NCBI GenBank assembly: GCA_035772405.1
Contig: JAYKKM010000121.1
Span: forward strand, 840,001-904,000
Length of the DNA stretch: 64,000 bases
Origin: Chrysogorgia sp. JL179-B06
Taxonomy: Eukaryota > Cnidaria > Anthozoa > Scleralcyonacea > Chrysogorgiidae
Reading direction: 5' to 3'
How positions within the stretch are numbered: position 1 is the first letter of the stretch; every line of letters begins with the position of its first letter. The translations under genes and the position numbers were made by a program. The notes below the pieces were generated by a model, which saw only the letters and a program-made list of their open reading frames with translations, did not search any database and had not been told where the DNA came from. Of this stretch, positions 35,475-44,609 are shown in pieces.

Positions 35475-35825
35475 ATGGCAACAAGTATAGATATAAACGA
35501 AATTAAACTTAATAACGTGAAGTTATACAGCTCTGAGTTTTTATATGCCGTGTGCACAGACTCTGATTTTTACGTGGTGGGCTTGATGCGCGACGATAAC
35601 AATTGGTTAAATGACCGGGATAAAACTTGGCTAGATGACCGACGCAGGATTATACTGAAAGATTTTGATCTTACCTCTGTTCTTAATACCCGATTGGGAG
35701 TCGAAGCTGGAATTATTATTGCTGTGATTCATCGCCAGGAAAATCAAGAAGATCTCGTGGGTCGACATATCTTCTTTGTAAACTCGCAGACAATGTGTTG
35801 TAACAATCCAGAAGTATTACGTTAA
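35475..35825 (+). CDS. accessory-family protein, 116 aa (intact gene 3)
   Basis: LNNVKLYSSEFLYAVCTDSD at the N-terminal part, an insertion rich in Asp/Arg (NWLNDRDKTWLDDRRR), then GIIIAVIHRQENQEDLVGRH with IFFV as the end strand. The same gene is truncated at 34679. The G-R-H-I-F-F-V end aligns with G-K-H-V-V-F-I of the 11643 protein. Confidence 0.7.
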   Translation: MATSIDINEIKLNNVKLYSSEFLYAVCTDSDFYVVGLMRDDNNWLNDRDKTWLDDRRRIILKDFDLTSVLNTRLGVEAGIIIAVIHRQENQEDLVGRHIFFVNSQTMCCNNPEVLR

Positions 35826-36495
35826 ACAATAAAAAACCATTATCATCTATTTTGACATGTGTGAATTAATTAACACGCTCTCCTTATCGCTCTCACGGGT
35901 ATCTTAAAATATATACTAAAATGTGTGAAAAGTGTAAAATAAAGTATCAAAAAGCATAAAAATATGCTTAAATAAGTATAAAAATGCTTAAATATCTAGA
36001 AATAGACGTATTTAAACACGGGAAATATATATTTCACAGGGACTAATCCCTTCAAAATGCCCGCTAATCCCTACAAGTAATTAAGGTTAGAATTAATTAA
36101 AAAATCGTAGCTACCCAAAGTACACAAACAAAATGGTTACTAATCCCAACAAGTAAATTCATTCATTCCCTACCCATTATTAATCATACTGTTTTGACAT
36201 AAATGGGAGGGGATAGAACAACACACTTATTATACCTAAGCTTCATTTTTTCCGACCCTATCATTAATCAAACTGTTTTGACACAAAGGGGTAGGCATAG
36301 AACAAGACGCTTATTAATATACGGCGTCCTTAAGCGTTTAACAAACCCGTATTGTTACCCCCTATAATAAATCACTTGATTTGACATGAAGGGTTTAATG
36401 AACGATCTCTGATTGGTTAGATACGGGGGAGGTTTGATTATAGAAACTCTGATTGGTTAAAACCGCAAACCATTGTAATAGATCGAGAGCGTGAT
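35826..36495. promoter_or_regulatory. gene-free control region with direct repeats
   Basis: Contains A+T-rich AAAAATATGCTTAAATAAGT repeats (35950-36000), several CTAATCCC boxes (36042-36150), and two ~85-bp direct repeats (36185-36250 and 36268-36330) sharing ACTGTTTTGACA and a GGGAGG/GGGGTAG-then-ATAGAACAA motif. Two inverted CCAAT boxes (CTGATTGG at 36409 and 36449) lie near the promoter of the next gene. It may serve as enhancer or replication-associated region; that is inference. Confidence 0.45.
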
Positions 36496-36503
36496 TATAA
36501 AAT
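36496..36503 (+). promoter_or_regulatory. TATA box of the spliced gene, within a palindrome
   Basis: TATAAAAT within CGTGATTATAAAATAATCAC, itself an imperfect palindrome, 73 nt before the ATG at 36576. Confidence 0.55.
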
Positions 36504-36575
36504 AATCACGCATCCGTGTCTCGCACCACAACGATTTCAAGCAAGACGAAGCGAGCAAAGAAAAAAAACTCGAAG

Positions 36576-37174
36576 ATGTCCAGCCAAACCCCAGCCGCGA
36601 AGATCACCGAAGTCAATGTAAGTTAGCGCTAAAATATTTTTACTGTCTGTATACAAGCGATATGTAATTATTATGTTTTTTATATTTTCTCTTAGAACGA
36701 AACCCTCCTTCCACCTCCAATCGAGGACGAGAACCCCCCTAACGTGGAGGCTATCCCGCTTTACGCTGATGAATGTGAGGTAAGATTAGCGCTAAAATGT
36801 TTTTACTATACAAGCGATATGTATTTATTATGTTTTTATATGTGAAGTAAGATAGCGCTAAAATGTTTTTACTATACAAACGACATGTATTTATTATGTT
36901 TTTATATTTCTCTTAGAAAGAAACCATCCCTCCACCCCCAATAGAAGACGAGGATCCGGCCTCCAAACCTGGTGTGCTGCTATTGCAGGACGGGGAGGGG
37001 AGCGAATGGGCATTCCGTGTCCCTGTGGAGTCGTCGGAGTCGGAATACTCATTCGACTCGTACAATCCCCCGTCAGAAGACGAAGACGATCGCGTATGGG
37101 GATATGTCGACACACGGGGTGAGGCTTTCATGTTTTTTGAGAGTACTCAAAAGATGGTCAAAATGAAAACGTAA
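36576..37174 (+). CDS. spliced acidic Pro-rich protein, three exons, 127 aa
   Basis: Exons 36576-36617, 36696-36779 and 36917-37174, all joined in phase 0 by GTAAG...TTCTCTTAG introns of 78 and 137 bp. Exons 2 and 3 start with near-identical sequence (N-E-T-L-L-P-P-P-I-E-D-E; K-E-T-I-P-P-P-P-I-E-D-E), and their introns start alike (GTAAG-TTAGCGCTAAAAT), so exon 2 plus intron arose by tandem duplication; intron 2 also contains an internal copy. Exon 3 ends with SSESEYSFDSYNPPSEDEDD and a hydrophobic-basic tail. GC-richer than the other element genes. Could be an early regulator; no domain known. Confidence 0.8.
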
Positions 37175-37855
37175 ATATTTTTATATTTTAATAGGTATTC
37201 AACATTTGGAAAAAATAAACCAATGATTTTTTTATATTGTTTAATTTGTAGGAGTGGTGTATAGAGGGGTTTTATACCCTACGAGAACCCCATTCAAAGA
37301 TATTACGAATTTTTTTGTGTAAATATTTTTATTGTTTCCTTGTAATATATATATCCAAACTTCTCCATCGTGTGTGTGTTTTTACTATAGCTAACTCTTT
37401 CATCATATGCTAACGAACAACCCTGGCGTAAAATAAGCAATTCATTGAACAAGGGATGACCAGATTGTCGCTATGGACCTGTGTCAATCTCGTTCGAATC
37501 GCAAATTCGACTACGGGTGTTCGCGCACCGATGCAGTTTAATAATAAACAGAACATCGGAAGATGTCAGAGTCTTGTACCGAAGCACAACTTACAAGCGA
37601 GCAAAACACACACAACTGATAAAATATGAAATAACATCTGCTTATATACTAAACAAATCTCTTAAAAATTTATTTGGGGTTTTTCTCCAAATTTAATAAA
37701 ACACTTTTACGGTTTTAAAACTTTTTACACTAATATTTTTAATAGATAATATTTCATCTAAGATTATTTTGAGGTTTTTTCAAAACTATAACCCTCAAAC
37801 TTTTTTGGAAGAAACATCCAAATAATTTTTATGAGATATTCCTCTTAAAATATTT
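37175..37855. other. no supported gene; A+T-rich inner side of the right repeat
   Basis: Contains a 22-codon frame starting ATG 37472 (MDLCQSRSNRKFDYGCSRTD) that is too short to support, then A+T-rich low-complexity sequence. The transcription end of the spliced gene probably lies here (AATAAACC at 37215). Confidence 0.4.
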
Positions 37856-38954
37856 TGAGATCCTTTTTAAATATACAGTAACTAGGGAATATCAGTCATT
37901 CGGCCATAAGATGGCGTCGAGGTAAGAGCTCCATGGCGGAAATTTCTATGCTTAATTCAAAATGCTTATTTTTATTTCAATAAACATGACTACTCTTCCA
38001 AATAAAAATAAGGCAGTTCAAAACTGTTTATTTTTATTTTCAAATATCATTACAAGTCTTCAAATAAAAATATGGTGTTTTTGGATGGCACGTGCATGTA
38101 AGTATAACATCACATCGGGTGAGGTATGATGGTTATGTATAATAGGATTTTTTGTATTTTTTTTCAAAACGTGGTGTGTGTCAGTATATATATCACAGTG
38201 TGAATGATGCTTTGTCTAAGTGCTGGCACGGATGCTATATGGAGTTGAAAGCAATGATGGACCAGGAACAGGAAGTTTAGTCGTAGCATTTCGTGTTCCG
38301 AATAATTGATGATCAGTGGGGAAAAGTTCACCGAGAAACCAAACATGTCTAAGGTGAAACAGTGTGGAGAACGAGAGACGCGGAATATACCCAGAACTAT
38401 TTTTCATTAGTTCTGGATATATTCCGCGTCTCTCGTTCTCCACACTGTTTCACTTTAGACATGTTTGGTTTCTCGGTGAACTTTTCCCCACAGATCATCC
38501 GTTGTTCAGAACACTAAATTCTACGACTTAAACATCCTGTTCCTGCTTCATCACTGCTTTCAACCCCGTATAGCAAATGACGTCAGTACTTGCTTAACAC
38601 TATTCACCTTGAATGACCTTCAAACTCTTTGGTTGTTCCACTCAGGGGCGACTATAAAACTGGTCGTACAACAACACGACCAAAGTGATATATATACTCT
38701 TGACCGCGACCACTTTTTGACTAATTTTATACAAAAAACCTCTTGTATACGACCAGGTGCATATCCCCCCTGATTTGATCACTGGTCGTTCTTAACAGGG
38801 TGACCACAACTTAAAATGTTTCAACCCCCCTGGAAATTTGGGATTGTGCTGTGCTCTGATTGGTCCATTCAAATCATTCTTGATTCTGATTGGCTTAGAG
38901 CTCGGTTCCAATCCCAAACACATTGATATATATATATATATATATATTACTACT
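37856..38954 (-). repeat. right terminal inverted repeat
   Basis: Reverse-complement counterpart of 6991-7590, ending TATTACTACT. It is longer than the left copy because a ~380-bp hairpin element (38217-38595) sits inside it and because the middle parts have diverged. Confidence 0.9.
38217..38595. mobile_element. hairpin (foldback) insertion in right terminal repeat
   Basis: Arms 38217-38393 and about 38402-38595 are strong reverse complements (for example ACCAAACATGTCTAAGGTGA versus TCACTTTAGACATGTTTGGT), with a loop of a few bases near 38398. It is absent from the left repeat. A foldback or palindromic MITE. Confidence 0.75.
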
Positions 38955-38959
38955 ACAGC
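38954..38959. other. right target-site duplication TACAGC
   Basis: Matches 6985-6990. The first T is shared with the end of the repeat. Confidence 0.7.
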
Positions 38960-39144
38960 GACTGCTGAAGGTCGATTCGGAATTTTTTATGCTAGCAAAA
39001 AATAACATCAGTAGCATGACCGGTTTGACCTACGCAAAATCCGCCCCTGGTGGGTAAATACGTACCTAAAATGAACAGGTTTTGTGATTGGCTATATGGA
39101 ACAAAAGTGATAGGGTTAGGACATTGGTTTCTTTGTGGTTGATT

Positions 39145-39916
39145 TTATGGTTTTATTGTTTGAAAACTTGATAGTATAGGTAGGTGATGACCCCCTGGTT
39201 CATATGACGGCTTTCGAATATGATGGTCCATGTCTAGTTGACCAGTGGTATTTTCATCTGGTAGCACATTCGTTTTTAATTGAAGTTTGAGATATCCGTG
39301 TGGACGCTTTGTCACTTCTTCGTAACTTTTCATAAACTCTTAAACATGGCCAGGGTTGACTTGTCTTGCAAAGGACTGAGATTTGTTGCTTGTCACGTGG
39401 AGATTTGAAGAGTACGATATAGTGAGCTATGAGGCTGATAATTCTTGTTTCTTTGCCTTTATGAAATATATTTTGAACAATATAGATTACAGACAGATTC
39501 CGATGATGACTCCCTTTGGTGTCATTGGTGTTGTTGCCAAATCTTTTTGCTGTTGGAACATCTGATTTATGTGTTCATGTGGCAGAAATGACAAGGCCAT
39601 AAGTCGCATGATGTACTTTATGTGTAGCATCATCTTCGTGGTATGCTGTTGACAGTCCAAGTCCTTGGACCTTCGCCAAATTGCCTGCGTCCAGTGAAAG
39701 GCACAGCCTTGTATTTTAGCATCTGGCAACTCTCTCTTCACTGCCTGCCATAAGGCACACTCGAAGTCGATAACGACACACTGCACATTTATTTATTCTG
39801 GAAGGTTGCGGATGGCATTCATTACACGCCGGTAGTCCTTTTGTGTCCTTTCGTTTCTTGCCAGACATAAGGGCAAATGCCAAAGGTACCTGTAAGTTAT
39901 CAATTATATATAACAT
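39145..39916 (-). pseudogene. MULE-type transposase remnant
   Basis: Minus-strand pieces: QVPLAFALMSGKKRKD (about 39840-39890), then V-I-D-F-E-C-A-L-W-Q-A-V (about 39745-39785) and P-D-A-K-I-Q-G-C-A-F-H-W-T-Q-A-I-W-R. The order 'PL.FALMSGK..., DFE.A..., GC.FH..QA.WR' is that of the MULE transposase domain. Frames are broken by stops and shifts, so it is a fossil. Confidence 0.75.
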
Positions 39917-40173
39917 TAATAATTATTAACCCTTTCACTTGCAAGTTATTGGGAGCTTTCTCCCTGACCAGTAAAATCGTCTGGGGTTAGCCAAATATCT
40001 AAAATGATAAATGGGGAAAATCTGTACACAGGACTTAAAAGGTTAAAGAATGGTAAATAGGAATTACTAAAGGTTGTTATATACAACTTATAGTTGCAAG
40101 TATCAATAATAAACTTATAAATGGCTCTACCTCTACTGTGTCGAATTTTTTCTAAGTTTAATATCGCTTCCAC

Positions 40174-41300
40174 ATGTGAACCCGAAAATATCCGGTGTTG
40201 TAAAACTTCTGCATTTTCACATCAAGAGGTAATTTTTTATAGCTTCCTGAACAATGCTTAAAAGTGCTACTCAAAGTCTCAAACGTGTTCTCAAAATGCA
40301 GGAAATGCCCTTTCCGAGGTCCAGAAATGTTTCCGGGGGCACATGTCCTCGGACCCTATAAAACTCGGGCTTCGCACTCGGTTGACATCCGATAACCGGC
40401 CCTAAAATATTCTTTGCTCCCCGGGCTTAGCAAGGTTCCATGTCGAGGGGAACATTTTCATCGTACTAATTATATATAGGATTATGTCACCATCCATTGT
40501 GCTTTTGTCTGAGCAAGGAATGCTTTTGTGAGTCATCTAACCATTGTCCTTTTGTTTCAGCTTTTGTTAGTCATTAACCAAGTTAATCATTACGAATTCC
40601 TTAATATTTCTAAACGTTTGCTCCACTTTTATTCACAACTATTAGATTTTTAATCTAATCGTGATTAGGTATTTTGAACATTTTAATACTCAGTAGATAA
40701 CTGCGTGCCAGTTTGAGTGATGAATTCCCAGATTTTATATTAGTTCATTCACTTATTGGAAAGTTGTCACGAATTAATTCCTTAACGTAACTCCGAACAA
40801 ACAGCAGGTGGCGAAAATTAATCCATGCATCTATACACCACGCTGATATTTATCGCAGTAAAAATCGCCCGTATATCGCGAGAGCAGCCGCGGTGCGGTG
40901 TTAACTATATTCGTTATTATATTCGTGCTACAGTATTGTAAAATGTCTTTTTGCTTCCCGAATGAAGTACTTTAGTTCTAAATAATCTCAGAACGCCTGG
41001 GAAGCTTTCTTTCCGAAATGGTTTAACGATTCCACGACGTACGTACACTGTATGAGGTGCACAAATTTCCGAAGAGGGGGCCAAATTTCCTAGGAAATCT
41101 ATCCCCCTGGGGACAAATTTACTGGGATACCGGCGCTGATGACCTTAAATTTTTAATACCCACAGATAGTTTTCAACAGAACCACAACAAAACATAACAT
41201 TGAAAAATATTTTAATACTGACATATCGTTAATACTCAACATGTAATCAGAGTGATTAACATCATGTTTCTCTGAAGATGATTATGAAATATTACCAACT
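40174..41300. other. no gene seen; degenerate non-autonomous repeat
   Basis: The part around 40300-40440 (GGAAATGCCCTTTCCGAGGT, GGGGGCACATGTCCTCGGAC, CTTCGCACTCGGTTGACATC) has the layout of a short transposon widespread in invertebrates. No protein signal was found. Confidence 0.4.
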
Positions 41301-41429
41301 CATTACTAGCTTTAGTTTGACTTATATTGAGTGGGTGAGATTGACAAGTGATCTCGTATAGTTAGTGGGCCGACTTGGTTTGCGTACTGGGCTGAGTTGG
41401 TCTTTGATCTGGGCCGAGTTGGTAAGTGG

Positions 41430-41900
41430 GCCGAGTTGACTAAGATCGTCGAGAACGATGAGGCTGCGTTCAGAGTCATCTAAAAAGTTCTTTTCGGCAA
41501 TGTCGTCATGTATTCCTTCTTGAGTTCAATGCCTGGTATAGTTGTGATCATATCCAAGTACATTGGTTGCCACTGGCCATAGCACCAAATGATACGTTCA
41601 GGAGGGGACTGATGGTTGCTTGAGCATTTTCCAAAAGCTTTCTCACCCAAACGGTCTTGCCACTTTGAGAACATCCAGCCACAATACACATGAAAGGATG
41701 TTTCATAACTGAAGATCCACCGACGACTGGAGGTGGGACGTTGAAATGCTCACCTCCTCCATAGACGTACTTGATATGATGCTGAAGCTGACGTCAGGTT
41801 GAAAAGTTCTTTCTGCAGATATCACAGGCAAATGACATGTCAACTTGGTGAAGACTACAAGCCAAATGATGTTTCTCATGAATGTTCTGTGAATTTATCT
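41430..41900 (-). pseudogene. decayed Polinton: packaging ATPase fragment
   Basis: The minus strand reads M-K-H-P-F-M-C-I-V-A-G-C-S-Q-S-G-K-T-V-W (Walker A G-C-S-Q-S-G-K-T) and further on, after a frameshift, R-S-L-I-V-L-D-D-L (Walker B). Just upstream is a C-D-I-C-R-K-N-F zinc-finger-like segment in another frame. It differs clearly from the ATPase at 22065-22742, so it is another Polinton lineage. Confidence 0.75.
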
Positions 41901-42002
41901 TCATCCTTATCCTTACGGCCTTATCTTATCTTAGTCATGAGTAAAGAGTAATATAAAAGGTGTACTTTTAGGGGTGACCTTGTCATTTATACATTAGCTA
42001 TC

Positions 42003-42317
42003 GTGCAGAGATGTTTAACAAGAAGCAGAGAGCTTTTCTTCTACATTTCTGTTTATCGATTTCTGGAGAACAACAGGTGCTTCTTGAGAGCTACCCCCAA
42101 ACAAGTTCAGTGTATACATGACTGTATCCATAATGTTTGCAAAATCCATAATGTTTGCATAACGATCGAAAAAGTGAGACCGTACGAAAACGATATAAGT
42201 ACTTTAGTTGACCCTGGAAGAAGTTTCATGAGAAAGAAACAAATACTGGTCCAGCGAGGAGGAGGATTTCTCGGTTTGTTACTTCGTCCAGTTTTAGGAC
42301 TTGCCAAATTAGTATAA
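42003..42317 (+). pseudogene. decayed Polinton: minor capsid/core-like protein
   Basis: The C-terminal half reads D-P-G-R-S-F-M-R-K-K-Q-I-L-V-Q-R-G-G-G-F then a hydrophobic LGLLLRPVLGLAKLV. This has the same plan as the 18195 and 21733 proteins (basic arm, Q-[KR]-G-G, hydrophobic module). The N-terminal part is of doubtful frame. Confidence 0.6.
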
Positions 42318-42348
42318 AATAAATCAGTTCATTGTACTAGCTGTTAGT

Positions 42349-43530
42349 TAGCCTGCATAGCCGGCGCAATGGGGCTGGGGGTTTGGGACGGACTGCGAAG
42401 TGCGGGGGTGCTGGGACGGGGAGGCGAGGGAGCGCCTGCAGTGGTGCTATTGTTTCAGCGTTTTACACCCCCGAGTAGTAATTAATAGAAAACAGTAAAT
42501 TATTAAATTGTAATAGGTAGACGACAGGTCCACTTCAATATTTTCGTCATCCACAGTCAGGCGTAAAGATGTCAGTTTGTTTAAATGCGTAACTTCGCTC
42601 AATATACATGCTTTAAACTGATCATAACTTTTCTTCGCTCATATAAAGAGGAGAGATTCTCTTTGTAGAATAGTAGTCGTATTCCACTTTGACTTGTGTC
42701 AGAGACATTTCGATAGTTGCTGGCTGTCGTCAGTCGAATATTGAATAGAACGCGTATATTGTCCCACATGCACAACTCACATTTTTTTGACAGAACATTG
42801 TAACCGCCACCTGGCAACGTATTCTGCCTGACAGTTGCAACGAACGCGGCAAAGTTTGCCATTAAACACTCAACCTGAATCCGCTGTATAATATTCCTAA
42901 ATCAACTGTAATGGTTGGTAATTCATTTTATAGAATACCCATCCACTTTACTATATGCACATATATAAATAAGGGTCAGACTACGGAAAGTTCATCATAT
43001 ACAATTGCTTCGTTCGTTAAAAAATCACTTTCAATTTCATATATAATCGACAAGTACACACAATATAAACCTTCAACATTATATTTAAAGAGATTTTAGA
43101 GCAACCTGGTTTGTATTTCTGCCTTTAAATGCGGTTTCAAAAGTGGACGGGTATTCTATAATTGCTCCCCAAATCCTTCTTGACCCAATTTCTCGCTTAT
43201 CGTATTATCACGCTTTTCCCAAACCCAGTCGGTCACTAAATCTTTTCCAGGGAAAAGCTGGTGCAGAGCGATTAGGTGTTCTTCTTTAAAAAAAGTTGGA
43301 ACCAATGAATTCTCTAAAAATTCAAGTAACATATCCTCGAGACCTGATTCAAACTTATCCTCCAACACCTTGAAACGTATATTTTCTATAGCAACGTCAA
43401 TCAACGACCTCTCAGCCAATAGGAATTTTCCGTTCTCTCAGTGAACGGAGAAAACGCCAAAACAATAGCACCACTGCAGGCACTCCCTCACCTCCCAGCC
43501 CCCAGCCCTTTGCGCCAGCTACGCAGACTA
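42349..43530. mobile_element. MULE-type non-autonomous element, 1.18 kb, with 9-bp duplication
   Basis: The ends are inverted repeats (TAGCCTGCATAGCCGGCGCA versus the complement of GCGCCAGCTACGCAGACTA) extending about 90 bp. GCTGTTAGT at 42340-42348 is repeated at 43531-43539, a 9-bp duplication as made by Mutator-like elements. It is inserted within the decayed Polinton. Two unrecognised minus-strand frames lie inside (42599-42862 and 43156-43419). Confidence 0.75.
43156..43419 (-). CDS. unrecognised ORF inside the MULE-type element
   Basis: 87 codons with ordinary composition (MAERSLIDVAIENIRFKVLE; FFKEEHLIALHQLFPGKDLV). Could be an exon captured from a host gene, as Pack-MULEs do, or the end of the element's own protein. 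The neighbouring frame at 42599-42862 (SKKCELCMWDNIRVLFNIRL) may be another exon. Confidence 0.3.
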   Translation of the reverse strand: MAERSLIDVAIENIRFKVLEDKFESGLEDMLLEFLENSLVPTFFKEEHLIALHQLFPGKDLVTDWVWEKRDNTISEKLGQEGFGEQL

Positions 43531-43539
43531 GCTGTTAGT

Positions 43540-44160
43540 CGAAGCCATAAACATCTCCCTTTTACAATGATCAACACATTCGACAATACTATCCAATTTT
43601 AACAGCAATGTTGAAAAGGCTTCAAATCTTCTCCACAGTTTGCTTATATCACACAACATTTTGACATGGAATGCTCAAGGGGAAATCGTTTACAATGGTA
43701 GAGCTATACCGAACACAAATACTGTCAATCTGATCGAATATTGTGTATCCGAATACGATACCAACATCCCCAAGGCCTAAACGTTTTCGTGAGAGGGATT
43801 TAAGAAGTCAAAGTCAATAAGAATCTCATTGAAAATCCTGAAGTACTTGCATTACTGGAGTATGAAAGCAGCAAAGAGAGAAGCACGGAGAACTCCAAAG
43901 ATGACGAAGAGGAAGAAACAAGCTCACATTGAAAGATGACATTGACGAAGATGAGTCGATACATTTGTGATCACTGTGAAAGCAAGATGACTGGTGTACA
44001 TGTAGCTATCTGCCCCAAATGTTTATGGCAACACTTTTACAAGAACAATCATCAATGTAAATTATGTGGCTATATCGCACAATATTGTTTTTTGTACTGC
44101 ATGTCCATATACTATAGTAACCGATGGCACTGGAGATATTATGATTGAGCTTAAATCATA
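43540..44160 (+). pseudogene. decayed Polinton: conserved Polinton protein and Cys-rich protein
   Basis: At about 43660-43765 one frame reads LTWNAQGEIVYNGRAIPNTN then NLIEYCV, a motif typical of a Polinton protein of unknown role (compare 20417-21100). At 43936-44148 an intact frame encodes C-D-H-C-E-S-K-M and I-C-P-K-C-L-W-Q-H with C-K-L-C-G-Y, a zinc-ribbon-like protein. Together with 41430-42317 these mark an older Polinton, now broken. Confidence 0.6.
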
Positions 44161-44609
44161 ACCACTATTTGTAACTTGAAATAAAAATCTCTTAATAAAC
44201 TCAATATTGTATACTATTTATTATGTGTTTGTCGAAATACGTGTGCCCTCTTGTCTGTGGAATTGCATGTAATCCTTTTCCCACGCTTTTATCGAAGATC
44301 AGGTTGACAAATTTATTGAAGCTGCTAGTTTAGTTAGTCCGCTTTATATCTTCGTTCTAACTCCTCTCTCGGTCGTTCTCTACGAAGTAAAGCCATTCAA
44401 GTAAACTTATTTAAAACAATTAGAGATACTACTTCTGCCAAGAAACCTTATTTTGTGATGTCCTTTTGTTTTATTCCTTTAATGACTCAATAATGGCACG
44501 TGCCATTATTTCTACATGTGCTCTGAGGCGAAATATGCAAATATTTGTCTTATCTATGGGCAACCTAGCAACGCTTTGATTTAGTTTATATTTTATTTTT
44601 CTATGTCCA

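Larger units (their letters stand above)
33971..35642. repeat. tandem duplication, unit ~842 bp
   Basis: Unit A 33971-34812 and unit B 34813-35642 begin with the same CGCGCTCCGACGATTATACA. Each holds a promoter (TATATAAA), a pair of overlapping family genes, and the start of a third. The junction sits in the third gene of unit A and truncates it. Unit B has since accumulated a frameshift in its second gene. Confidence 0.85.
6991..38954. mobile_element. Polinton/Maverick (adintovirus-type) integrated element, ~32 kb
   Basis: Bounded by long terminal inverted repeats starting AGTAGTAATATA and by a TACAGC target duplication. It encodes PolB, integrase, packaging ATPase, adenain-like protease, double-jelly-roll capsid protein and a penton-like protein, which together define Polintons/adintoviruses. 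It is about twice the usual length because of accessory arms. Most core genes are open, so insertion is probably recent, but the capsid gene carries a frameshift and one gene downstream of the penton-like gene has an in-frame stop. Coding sequence is strongly A+T-biased, except the spliced gene at 36.6-37.2 kb. Confidence 0.93.

Noticed and set aside
36913..37131. 72-codon Ser-rich minus-strand frames
   Set aside because: Antisense of exon 3 of the spliced gene; the sense reading has splice sites and a promoter.
37175..37210. A fourth exon of the spliced gene after a 24-nt intron (GTAAATA...TTTAATAG)
   Set aside because: An intron that short is not plausible in animals, and the third exon already ends in a TAA.
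37472..37540. Small gene after the spliced gene (22 codons)
   Set aside because: Too short, with no promoter or conservation visible.
38343..38480. Foldback arm as a regulatory hairpin or terminator of the Polinton
   Set aside because: The hairpin is absent from the left repeat, so it is an inserted element rather than part of the repeat's function.
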